From NCBI GenBank assembly GCA_046154645.1, contig JBJXDZ010000060.1:17416-81415 (forward strand): 64,000 nucleotides of DNA, in the 5' to 3' direction. Position numbers and translations under genes: made by a program. Origin of the DNA: Ga0077555 sp046154645 (GTDB lineage: Bacteria > Pseudomonadota > Alphaproteobacteria > Rhizobiales > Hyphomicrobiaceae). The notes beneath the pieces were generated by a model that had not been told where the DNA came from, did not search any database, and saw only the letters and a program-made list of their open reading frames with translations. Of this stretch, positions 36,153 to 44,108 are shown piece after piece; position 1 is the stretch's first letter, and every line of letters begins with the position of its first letter.

Positions 36153-38648
36153 TCACTCGCCCGTCGACTGAGGCACCAGGGCGCCGGTCCTGACGGGCTT
36201 GGCTTTCCGGGCGTCGGACTTGGGGGTGGCGGGCGCGGCGGGTTTCGTTGGCATTGGTGCGCTGGCTGCCGCGCGCGGCTTGTTGCGCTGTTCCAGATCG
36301 TTGAGCAGGACTTCGAGCAAGGGTGCTGCCACCTGTGCGGCGTGCAGGCTGCGCCCGAACGGTTCCCTGGTCGAGCCGGTGCCGACAACAACGACGTAGG
36401 AAAAGGCTTGGCCGTTGGCGAACTGCAGGCCACCCGCCACCCACACGTCGACCGTCTGGTTGGGGTCGTCGTTGGTGTCGGTGCCGGTCTTGGCGAAATG
36501 CAGCTTGAGTCCCGGACGCTCCGTCGCGCACCAGTGGGACAGGCTTTTCAGCGTACCTTGCGCCGTACCCTGCTGGCGATAGCAGAGCGGCGCCTGCAGC
36601 ACGGTTTTGACGAAGCCGTGCGCATGTGGGCGCATCAACCGGTTCGGCACGATGGCCGTGGACTCCGCCGGCACGGACGTATCGGGCTTGTCGCCGCGTT
36701 CCAGCGCCTTGATCAGTGTCGGCATGGCGACCGGACGATGCCCTTCGCCGACCAGACCACCCAGGATGACGCCAGCCATGTGATGCACGCGGCGCGGCGA
36801 GCCCGAGATCAAGCCCCGCACGGCGGCCGTCGATGGCGGCGTTGCCTCGGCCTCAGTCGCAGCTGGCGGCATGTTGAAACCGAAGCCATCGATCAGCCGC
36901 TTGATGCGGGACTGGCCGAGGTTGGCGGCGCGCCATTCGACGGGCCGGTTGAGCGAGCAGGCGAACGCCACGATGGCGCGGCGCGTGCGCGGTGTTGTGC
37001 CATCGCCCTTGGCGCAACTGTCGAGGCCGCTTGCTGGCGCCATGGCGTCGGTATAGGGCGTGTCGGGTCCATCCTGGTGCTCGTTGCCGGCGGCGATGGC
37101 CACCAGCATCTTGCCGGTCGAGGCAATGCGGCGTGGCTCGCGGGCCGGAATGTAGCGGCCAGTCGCGCCGTCGCGGGCATAGGGCGAGCCGAAGTAGGCG
37201 GCATTCTCACCACTGTCGAAGTAGCGCACGATCTCGCCTTTGGCATTGGCTGCAACGACGATGATGTGCGGCAGCTTGGCGCCACCCTTGCCCGGTTCGA
37301 TCAAGCTGGGATCGAGCACGAAGCCTGGATTGAGCTTGTCGCTGACGCGCGGGTGCAGTCTGGCCAACTCGGCGCGGACTTGCTGCGAGAAAGCAAGGTT
37401 GTCCGAGACATCGAACGTCGTGGTGACGCCGCGGGCCTGCTCGCGCCAGCCGAAGCCGTACAGGTCCTTCAATTCCTCGCGCAGGCCGAAGCGGGCCGTC
37501 GGCAGAAGTGCGTTGGCGCGGATCATGGGATTGGCCTGAGCGCGGCGTGCGAGGGCCGGCGCATACTGCTCCAGCGCCTCCTGCAGCTTCGGGCGCACCT
37601 TCGGGTCTGGCGGTCCGCCGGCCATCGCCACCAGCTCGAACAGGATCTGGCGGCGCTCGGACTCGTCCTTGACCAGCCGCTCGGCGCACGTGCGGGCGCG
37701 CACCTCGGTGATGTAGCGCCAGTGGTCGAGGCGCACAGCATTGAGCTGATCGCTGCCCTCGAGCAGGATGATCGGCTTGTTGACGGCGGAGGCAAGCACG
37801 AACTGCTCAGCCGTGGTGAGATCCTTGGCTTCCTTGCCGAACACGACGCGAGCTGTCATCTCGACGCCGTGCAGCGGCGCGCCACCCGTCCGTTGCGCCA
37901 GCCAGAGGTGATTGGCGGCCCATTGCTTCAAGGGCGTCTGGTCGCCGCCCCGCGTCAACTCGTGATAGATGACCGGCGCCAGCCACCATTCGCCCAGCTT
38001 GCGGCGCAGCTTCTTGAATCCGCCCTCGCGCGCGTCCGGTGGCGTCTTATAGATCACGCGCACGAATTGCATCGGCAGCGTCGAACCGCCAACCCCAAGC
38101 GTCGGCCGCTTCAGCGCGATCGAGCGTTTCACCGAGGAATATGGGATCTTCAGCACGCCCATCAGATCGATGCCGTAGGGATTGAGCGGGCCGCCGATGT
38201 AGCGGTCCTCATGATAGGAGAGGCACTTCCAGTAGGCCTCGGGCACCTCGCGCACGGGGATCGACTTGTGATCCGGATTGGCCGTATAGCCACCCATCTC
38301 GATCGACGCATCGGTCCAGTTGACGTCGCGCTGGCTGTCGAGGCGAGGGTCGAAGGTGCCGATGAAGTTGCCCTTGGGATCGTAGATGGCGGTGGCGAGC
38401 CAGCGTTCGGCGTCGTAGCGCAGCTTGTCGCCGAGGTAGTGGTGACCGATGAAGCCGCGCAACGGCGCCAGCACGTAGACCAGCAGCAGGGCGAAGGCCA
38501 CATAGGCAACCCCGGCCGTCACGACATGGCGCAGCGGGCCAAGCTTGGGATTGAACGCCACCGTCGAGAACAGGAAGCGGCCGAGGCGCGCCACCACGCC
38601 GAGCACAAGCTCGATGGCGTGGGTGAACAATCGCAGCAGTGCGAGCAT
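36153..38648 (-). CDS. Class A penicillin-binding protein (GT51 transglycosylase plus transpeptidase), divergent
   Basis: An 831-residue bifunctional peptidoglycan synthase. A membrane anchor lies near residues 45-65. The GT51 domain has E147-D148-R149 (HEDRYIGGPLNPYGID) and GVGGSTLPMQFVRVIY, but these differ from the usual EDxxFxxHxG and GGSTITQQ signatures. The transpeptidase domain has SxxK as RRIASTGKMLV, SxN as FACSLNRPVEWR and KTG as HFAKTGTDTND. The C-terminal tail of about 45 residues is Pro/Ala/Lys-rich. It is a distinct PBP1-like type seen in Alphaproteobacteria; whether the glycosyltransferase is active is open. It lies alone, between ggt and an SDR. Confidence 0.85.
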   Translation of the reverse strand: MLALLRLFTHAIELVLGVVARLGRFLFSTVAFNPKLGPLRHVVTAGVAYVAFALLLVYVLAPLRGFIGHHYLGDKLRYDAERWLATAIYDPKGNFIGTFDPRLDSQRDVNWTDASIEMGGYTANPDHKSIPVREVPEAYWKCLSYHEDRYIGGPLNPYGIDLMGVLKIPYSSVKRSIALKRPTLGVGGSTLPMQFVRVIYKTPPDAREGGFKKLRRKLGEWWLAPVIYHELTRGGDQTPLKQWAANHLWLAQRTGGAPLHGVEMTARVVFGKEAKDLTTAEQFVLASAVNKPIILLEGSDQLNAVRLDHWRYITEVRARTCAERLVKDESERRQILFELVAMAGGPPDPKVRPKLQEALEQYAPALARRAQANPMIRANALLPTARFGLREELKDLYGFGWREQARGVTTTFDVSDNLAFSQQVRAELARLHPRVSDKLNPGFVLDPSLIEPGKGGAKLPHIIVVAANAKGEIVRYFDSGENAAYFGSPYARDGATGRYIPAREPRRIASTGKMLVAIAAGNEHQDGPDTPYTDAMAPASGLDSCAKGDGTTPRTRRAIVAFACSLNRPVEWRAANLGQSRIKRLIDGFGFNMPPAATEAEATPPSTAAVRGLISGSPRRVHHMAGVILGGLVGEGHRPVAMPTLIKALERGDKPDTSVPAESTAIVPNRLMRPHAHGFVKTVLQAPLCYRQQGTAQGTLKSLSHWCATERPGLKLHFAKTGTDTNDDPNQTVDVWVAGGLQFANGQAFSYVVVVGTGSTREPFGRSLHAAQVAAPLLEVLLNDLEQRNKPRAAASAPMPTKPAAPATPKSDARKAKPVRTGALVPQSTGE

Positions 38649-39014
38649 CGGTGGCCGCCAGTTGGAGTTGCTGCCGGCGCAATCTCAACGCGCACACTCC
38701 GGCAGCTGGCGGGATAGACCTTCTTTGTGGCCCGTCCTGGGCCCGTTTGTGGGGCTTTTGTGGCGCCTTCAGATGTCGACTACGCATCCGGCGCGCTGCA
38801 ATGCCTTCAGATGCCCGTCGCAATGATGCCCCGCCTCCGGCGCGAGGTGCGGCCAGGACCGGGCGAATGCGGCAGCGGGCGGCCACGGCGTGCTGGAGAT
38901 CGTATCGCGATGCACCCCGGCAACCCGCCGGCATTTGCCGAGGGCAAGCAAATGCCGGGGTGACGCTGCTTGTCGAAGCGATGACTTGCCCTGCCCCTCC
39001 AGTCCGGCGCGGCG
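38649..39014. other. Intergenic stretch upstream of the PBP gene
   Basis: 366 bases containing the PBP leader and, near its end, a strong hairpin (separate entry). No gene-like frame was found. Confidence 0.45.
38913..38962. repeat. Strong hairpin, possible terminator or REP unit
   Basis: CACCCCGGCA (38913-38922) pairs perfectly with TGCCGGGGTG (38953-38962), and inside them GGCATTTGC faces GCAAATGCC to give a second way of folding. It lies just after the stop of the minus-strand SDR gene (39015) in its direction of transcription, so it may end that transcript. Confidence 0.6.
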
Positions 39015-39767
39015 TCAGTGAAAGAAACGACCGGAGTCGATGACCATGGTCTGGCCGGTCATCGTCTCCGTTTTGCACATCGTCACCACCATGTCGGCGC
39101 AGTCGTCCTTGTCGGCAGCCCGCTTCAGCAGCGATGACGCGGCAGAATTCTGAACCTGTGTCGGCAACAGATTGGCCGTCGCGCGCGTGCCTTCCAGCAG
39201 GCCTGGCGCCACGCAATTGACCAGCACCTGCGGCGCCAGCGCCACCGCCATACACTTGGTCAGATGGATAAGCCCTGCCTTTGACACCGCATAAGCGATC
39301 GAGGAGCCCGTGGGCCCGAGACCGGCGACGGACGAGATATTGACGATCCGCCCGCTACCTTGCGCCTGCATCACGCCGCCCACCGCCTTGATGGCCAGCA
39401 TCGGTCCGGTCAGGTTGATGGTCATGATCTTGTTCCACTCCTCGAGCGTCAGCTTGTCGAGGTCCTTGAAGGGAATGGCGATGTTATAGGCGGCGTCATT
39501 GACCAGGATGTCGAGGCGCCCGAAGCGCTTCACAACGGTATCGACCATCCGGGCGATGTCCGCAGGCACCGCCAAATCACAGCCGATCGCCGCCGCCTCG
39601 ACGCCGTACTGCTGGGTCATGTTGCCGGCCACGACTTCGGCATCGCTCTTGCTGCGCGCATAAACCACCGCCAGCTTGACGCCTTCCGCTGCCAGCTTAT
39701 GGCAAATGCGCTGGCCGAGGCCACCGTTGCCACCCGTCACGACTGCCACTTTGCCCTTGAGATCCAT
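39015..39767 (-). CDS. SDR family oxidoreductase
   Basis: A 250-residue short-chain dehydrogenase/reductase. Coenzyme site VAVVTGGNGGLGQRICHKL, NDAAYN in place of the common NNAG motif, catalytic Ser in RIVNISSVAGLGP and Tyr/Lys in IAYAVSKAGLIHLTK. The C-terminal TGQTMVIDSGRFFH is FabG-like. The ATG at 39767 (MDLKGK) follows AGGAG by eight bases; the frame could start at a GTG at 39776. Substrate unknown. Confidence 0.9.
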   Translation of the reverse strand: MDLKGKVAVVTGGNGGLGQRICHKLAAEGVKLAVVYARSKSDAEVVAGNMTQQYGVEAAAIGCDLAVPADIARMVDTVVKRFGRLDILVNDAAYNIAIPFKDLDKLTLEEWNKIMTINLTGPMLAIKAVGGVMQAQGSGRIVNISSVAGLGPTGSSIAYAVSKAGLIHLTKCMAVALAPQVLVNCVAPGLLEGTRATANLLPTQVQNSAASSLLKRAADKDDCADMVVTMCKTETMTGQTMVIDSGRFFH

Positions 39768-40572
39768 GCGCGCCACTCCTGTTGCTCATAGCTCAGAGAT
39801 TGGGCGAGGAATGCGCGTAGGGCAACAGAAGGATCCGCGCAGTTTCGACTGGCAGCCAACCGCCCGCAACACACGGAGGATGCGGGCCCGGCGCATTCAA
39901 TCAGATCGGGCGCGACTGTCAGGATGAAATGCCTCAGCGGCAGTCAAAAACATTTTCTTATCCAGATCGACGCGTTACCAGCGACGCTGACAGGAGCGAT
40001 ATGCACGCGATCTGGCATCAGCGGGAGCAGCCGATCCAATAGTTTCTGCGAGACGAACGGACCTGTTGCATCTGATACTCTTGGGAAACGCGCCCGAAAC
40101 CAGTGGCGACCAGCAACTGCTTGCTTGGAGAATGTCAGGTTCACGGGTCGACCTCGGCCGTCCTTGATGACGCCACTGCCGTCATCCGTGGTATTGAGAC
40201 TGAATATGGCCGGCGTGTGAGCTGTAATGGTGACCCGATCACGCATGACGAATCCAGAATAGGTAGCCGGGGGGAAGTATGTACGTGACGTACCAATTTT
40301 AGCGCGCCCCTGCCATGTTGGCGTATGGAGCTGGTCTGGTGTGTGTCGCGTTGGCGCTTGTTGTGGATGAGCGAATCAGATCAGTTCGCACTTGCGCGAG
40401 TGCACATAAAGAGCCCTTTATGTGTTGGGGAGCCTCAGGCAAGCAGGAGACAGAGCGATGATGCGGCACGCTCTATGTGGTCAACGGATTAACTTCTCGT
40501 TTACCGGATCACCCCAGCATGGGGTTCGTTGCGCCTAACGGGCGCATCTGCAACAATACGGGTTCACGAAGC
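39768..40572. other. Gene-poor stretch at the start of an accessory patch
   Basis: About 800 bases with lower GC than the neighbours between 39920 and 40540. One minus-strand frame at 39944-40246 is listed separately with low confidence. Otherwise nothing is recognised. Confidence 0.4.
39944..40246 (-). CDS. Hypothetical protein
   Basis: A 100-residue frame with fairly normal amino-acid composition (VTITAHTPAIFSLNTTD at the N terminus, FVSQKLLDRLLPLMPDRVH near the C terminus). I recognise no family or motif, and no strong ribosome binding site. It lies in a gene-poor, lower-GC stretch before the attachment-site-like sequence, so it may be accessory or spurious. Confidence 0.3.
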   Translation of the reverse strand: MRDRVTITAHTPAIFSLNTTDDGSGVIKDGRGRPVNLTFSKQAVAGRHWFRARFPRVSDATGPFVSQKLLDRLLPLMPDRVHIAPVSVAGNASIWIRKCF

Positions 40573-40600
40573 GGTGGAGCCGAGGGGAATCGAACCCCTG
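40573..40600 (-). other. tmRNA/tRNA 3'-end remnant, candidate attachment site
   Basis: On the minus strand the sequence reads CAGGGGTTCGATTCCCCT (T arm with a five-base stem and seven-base TTCGATT loop) followed by CGGCTCCACCG. This is the 3' end of a tmRNA or tRNA with the final A of CCA changed to G. No matching 5' part lies nearby, so it is a duplicated 3' fragment of the kind left by tmRNA/tRNA-targeting integrases. No integrase gene remains in the window. Confidence 0.6.
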
Positions 40601-40714
40601 AGGCCATGGATAGGAAGCCCGGACTCGCACCAGCCGGCCCCGCCCTTCGTGGACAAACGCGACTGGTTGTCGAATCAACACGACGGCCGGACTCAGTCAG
40701 ATTCGGGTGAAATT

Positions 40715-40888
40715 GTGAAGGCCAAGAAAGCAACATCGCCGGTTGAATCTGCTCCATCCAATGTCGAGCTATTTGAGCGCACGGTGAAGAAGCTGCTTTC
40801 GACGCCACCCGTGAAGATTAAGGACATGAAGAAAGGGGCCGCGCCAAAGCGCGACCCCCATTCTTCTGGGAAGGGCTCGAAGTCTTAA
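40715..40888 (+). CDS. Small hypothetical protein
   Basis: A 57-residue basic protein starting at a GTG preceded by GGGTGA. The segment VELFERTVKKLLSTPPVK recalls short conserved proteins with a helix ending in LLSTP that are widespread and uncharacterised in Proteobacteria. The rest is Lys/Ser-rich. The larger open frame from 40529 passes through the tmRNA remnant, so the internal start is preferred. Confidence 0.4.
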   Translation: MKAKKATSPVESAPSNVELFERTVKKLLSTPPVKIKDMKKGAAPKRDPHSSGKGSKS

Positions 40889-40920
40889 GCTGTCCAGGCG
40901 GCTTCGAGTTCCTTCCGGGT

Positions 40921-41238
40921 TTAGTTCGGCTTTGGAAGTGAACCTGTGGCGTGCATTTCCATGCCGGCGATGATCTGTCGGAGTTGTGCGGCCATGTCGG
41001 GAACCCCGATGAGGGGTATGACAAGGTCGATGCTGGGAACGCGGGCGAGAGTAACGCTTGTTGTGCCCGTAGCATTGGTGGTGAATGTGGGGCGCACTAC
41101 GCTGAAGATCATGTGCAAATTTCCAGCAATCACCTGCGATCCCGTCAATTCAGTCACAAGGACTTCATTGACGGTGTCCGGCTTGGATAACGGCAGGACG
41201 ACGTTTTGCGCCGCAAGCGGCGTCTTGGGAGATGACAT
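40921..41238 (-). CDS. Hypothetical protein
   Basis: A 105-residue protein starting MSSPKTPLAAQNVVLPL, with AAGGAA upstream of the ATG at 41238; the frame is open to 41298. It reads as a beta-rich chain (NEVLVTELTGSQVIAGNLHM, TTSVTLARVPSIDLVIPLIG) ending in a short helix. I recognise no family. Its neighbours are an att-like remnant and an IS1595 transposase, so it is probably accessory DNA. Confidence 0.55.
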   Translation of the reverse strand: MSSPKTPLAAQNVVLPLSKPDTVNEVLVTELTGSQVIAGNLHMIFSVVRPTFTTNATGTTSVTLARVPSIDLVIPLIGVPDMAAQLRQIIAGMEMHATGSLPKPN

Positions 41239-41520
41239 GTCATCTGTTCCTTTGTTGGTTGGTCCATCGACGCAAAGGCAACCAACGCAACAGCCCAACT
41301 GGGCTTACAAATGGGAGAACGGTGCCGTCTACGTTTCCGCCGATGGTGGCGTGACGTGGCGGCTATTCATGTACTTTCCGGGGAGTAAAACGCCCTAGGT
41401 GACGCTCAACAAGCGTTGAGCGTATACATTGCCCCAATCCTGCAACTATTGCGATTCTAAGGTCATGACAAGCGCTTGGCTCGCCATCGCAAGAAACGCT
41501 TTGCTCTCTGCTTCCGAGTT

Positions 41521-42447
41521 CTAGGCGTCACGAGTTGACCTATAGGTTAACCGTTTGCCACCGATGCCTTTAAGGGCCGCAACCGCTCGATCCGTGTCAT
41601 CGACATCCAGAGCCGCGCGGTGGTTCCACTTGAAACTGACCTCGTTGACGTACCGTTGCAGGTGGGCTTCGCTGACCGCGTGATGAGTGCCGTACATCTG
41701 GCGCTTCAGAATGGCGAAGAAGCTTTCGGCCGATTGGATGTGTGACTTGCCGTCCTTGGACACGTACTCGCCAGCACTGTGGTTGACGGCGTGGTGCTCC
41801 GCGAACTCGCGGCCGGTCCAGTAGTATTGCAGGGCGTCGTCTGTGTTGAGAGTGGACTTGCGGCTCGCTTGCGTGACCAAGGTTTCCTGCAACGTTTTGG
41901 CGGTGACGTCAGCAACATGCCTGGCCCGAACTTCGCCGCCACGCTCAACTAGCGCTTGAACCGGATGCTTCTTCGGGATCGGCTTGCCACGGTGAACGTT
42001 CTTGGCCTTGCCGCCCACAAATGTCTCGTCGCTTTCGACGATCTTGCCTTCACCGCCGATCGGTCCTGGCGTCGGTGAATTGGTCCTCATGGCCTCGCGA
42101 ATGCGGTGGCACATAAACCACGCGGTTTTGTAAGTCACGCCGAGTGTACGGTGAATTTGGTGCGCGCTGATACCCTTCTTCGATGACGTCATGAGGAAGG
42201 TCAGAAGCAGCCATTTATTCAGCGGTACTTTCGAGTCTTCGAAAACCGTTCCAACAGTAATCGAGTAGGGTTTCTCACAAGCCTTGCACTTGTAAACACC
42301 GGGGCGTGTGCTCTTGCCTTGGAGTTTCGTACCTTCGTGTTTCGCGCCGCACTTGGGGCATACCGGACCTTCCGGCCAGCGCTGAGCTTCCAGAAACTCG
42401 CGAGCCGCTTCGGCAGTTTGGAATATGGGGTTCGTAAGGTCGATCAT
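41521..42447 (-). CDS. IS1595 family transposase
   Basis: A 308-residue transposase with an N-terminal zinc ribbon (CPKCGAKHEG and KCKACEKPYS, about residues 31-60), a HTH-like HQIHRTLGVTYKTAWFM, and the ISXO2-like DDE domain: ESDETFVGGKAKN holds the first Asp, TDDALQYYW the second region, and FFAILKRQMYGTHHAV the third catalytic segment with the typical YG-THH pattern and the closing FKWNHR. The length is full and the frame is open, so it may be active. Terminal inverted repeats were not clearly found (see findings). Confidence 0.92.
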   Translation of the reverse strand: MIDLTNPIFQTAEAAREFLEAQRWPEGPVCPKCGAKHEGTKLQGKSTRPGVYKCKACEKPYSITVGTVFEDSKVPLNKWLLLTFLMTSSKKGISAHQIHRTLGVTYKTAWFMCHRIREAMRTNSPTPGPIGGEGKIVESDETFVGGKAKNVHRGKPIPKKHPVQALVERGGEVRARHVADVTAKTLQETLVTQASRKSTLNTDDALQYYWTGREFAEHHAVNHSAGEYVSKDGKSHIQSAESFFAILKRQMYGTHHAVSEAHLQRYVNEVSFKWNHRAALDVDDTDRAVAALKGIGGKRLTYRSTRDA

Positions 42448-42500
42448 CTGACGCTCCCGTCTGTCTCTGAAAAGAGATATAGGGCATCAGGGTAGGTACG

Positions 42501-43004
42501 TCAAGTATACAAATCCCTAGCCGGGGCCTTTGGATTCAAAAACGACAATGTAAGAGGGAAAAACTCGTGAACCCCGTTCTCGAGAGACTCGACCGCGCTC
42601 TTCCACTGATCAGAGACCAACGGATAAAAAAAGTACGAAGAAGCAAGCTTGACGCGCAACATTGCATGGATGATTTGCCAGTGTTCGATCGTTTTCGGTT
42701 TTTGACCTGAAACGTAGCGAACCTTCTCCATGAGGGCCGGATCCATCGGGAACTCGCGACGATCGAACAGCAATTCGTACGCGGGTGCCGACGGGTCCAG
42801 CTCAAGGAGTCTCTTATGTTGCGCTAGAGCTATGGCCTGCTCCTCCTCTGTGGGTAGGCCGTCCCACGTGCCTCGAAATATCCCGGTTATAGGATCTTTG
42901 ACAGCAGGCTTAAACCGAGTAAGAAAGCTGCGCGCATCTCGCCCATCGATCATGGCATAAAACGGCGCATCGACAAGTGGCGGGCGTGGCCATTTCTCAG
43001 CCAT
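42501..43004 (-). CDS. Hypothetical protein, probably truncated by the IS1595 element
   Basis: A 167-residue protein starting MAEKWPRPPLVDAPFYAMIDGR, which contains DPITGIFRGTWDGLPTEEEQ and SSYFFYPLVSDQWKSAVESL. I recognise no family. Its last residues fall within about 60 bases of the IS1595 gene, next to the GTATAC motif at 42505-42510 that may be the IS boundary, so the natural C terminus may be lost. The ATG at 43004 is preferred to a further upstream start. Confidence 0.5.
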   Translation of the reverse strand: MAEKWPRPPLVDAPFYAMIDGRDARSFLTRFKPAVKDPITGIFRGTWDGLPTEEEQAIALAQHKRLLELDPSAPAYELLFDRREFPMDPALMEKVRYVSGQKPKTIEHWQIIHAMLRVKLASSYFFYPLVSDQWKSAVESLENGVHEFFPLTLSFLNPKAPARDLYT

Positions 43005-43073
43005 GCTTCTGGCTCCGATCCAGCTCAATCCTGTAGACGGGAATCGACTCCCCAGGCACCCGGGCCCGCCGCC

Positions 43074-44105
43074 TCACCTGTTGGTCAGTTTCAGCTCGAT
43101 GCGGCGGTTGCGGCGGAAGACGTCGTCGGTGTTGCCGTCTTCGAGTGGGGCGAACTCGCCGTACCCCGCGGCCACCAATCGGCGGGGGGAGACGCCGCGA
43201 CTGATCAGGTACTTGACCACCGACGTGGCGCGCGCACTCGACAGTTCCCAGTTGGAAGGGAACTCCCGGCTGGCGATGGGGCGCGCGTCGGTGTGGCCAT
43301 CCACCTGCAGCACCCAATCGATCTCGGCGGGAATCTGCCGTTCGACCTCGACGATGGCCCGGGCGAGTTGATCGAGCGCCGACAAGCCCTCGACGGTCAT
43401 TTGAGCCTGGCCCGAAGGGAACAGCACCTCCGACTGGAACACGAAGCGGTCGCCAACCACACGAATATCACGGCGGTCTTTCAGCAATTCGCGGATGCGG
43501 CCGAAGAAATCCGAGCGATAACGCTGCAATTCCTGCACCTGTCGCGCCAGCACGACGTTGAGACGCGCCCCCAGGTCCGATATCCGCGTCTGCGCGTCCT
43601 TGTCCTTGGCCTCCGCGGCTTGCAGGGCTTCGTTCAACGCCGCGATCTGGCGCCGCAGGTTGGCCAGCTGCTGGTTCAGCAGATCGACTTTGGCCAGCGC
43701 CTCGTTGGAAATCTTCTTCTCGTCATCCAGTTCCTTCGACAGGCCCGAGATGCGGCCAGCCGCGGCCGCGGCCTTCTCATCGCCAAGGCCCGTGATGCCC
43801 AGGATCTTGGCGTTCTCTGCCTTCAACGCGGCGAGCGAGGCTTGCAACGCTGCCAGCTCATCCTGCGCCTGTTGCCCTTTGCCCTTCTCGAGCGAAAGAA
43901 GATTGGTCAGCTCGGCGATCTGCCGTGTCAAACGCTTCAGCGCGTTGTCCTTGCCCGAGGCTTCCTGACTGACAAAATGCTGCGTCAGCATGAAAATCGA
44001 CAGCAGGAACGTCATGGTCAGCAGCAGCGTCGAGAGCACGTCGATGTAGCCCGGCCAGAACTCGCCGTACTCCGACGTTCGACGCGCGCGTCCACCACGG
44101 GCCAT
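43074..44105 (-). CDS. OmpA/MotB-like peptidoglycan-binding protein with coiled coil
   Basis: A 343-residue envelope protein: one N-terminal membrane helix (YIDVLSTLLLTMTFLLSIFML, residues 20-40), a long coiled coil (about residues 50-185 rich in AL, EL and QQ heptads) and a C-terminal OmpA-like domain with VDGHTDARPI, NWELSSARATSVVKYLI and VAAGYGEFAP, NRRIELKL. It pairs with the ExbB/MotA-like gene upstream with a gap of three bases, so the two likely form an ion-driven complex anchored to peptidoglycan. The pair is a chromosomal Rhizobiales fixture; its job is not established. Confidence 0.87.
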   Translation of the reverse strand: MARGGRARRTSEYGEFWPGYIDVLSTLLLTMTFLLSIFMLTQHFVSQEASGKDNALKRLTRQIAELTNLLSLEKGKGQQAQDELAALQASLAALKAENAKILGITGLGDEKAAAAAGRISGLSKELDDEKKISNEALAKVDLLNQQLANLRRQIAALNEALQAAEAKDKDAQTRISDLGARLNVVLARQVQELQRYRSDFFGRIRELLKDRRDIRVVGDRFVFQSEVLFPSGQAQMTVEGLSALDQLARAIVEVERQIPAEIDWVLQVDGHTDARPIASREFPSNWELSSARATSVVKYLISRGVSPRRLVAAGYGEFAPLEDGNTDDVFRRNRRIELKLTNR

Positions 44106-44108
44106 AGC

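Noticed and set aside
36075..38717. 880-residue plus-strand open frame
   Set aside because: It is the antisense shadow of the penicillin-binding protein gene; its composition is His/Arg/Leu-rich without any motif.
41297..41398. Plus-strand stretch encoding a protein-like tail with VSADGGVTWRLFMYF
   Set aside because: It resembles the end of a real protein, but the frame has no plausible start and overlaps the leader of the minus-strand gene at 40921-41238; it may be a small remnant.
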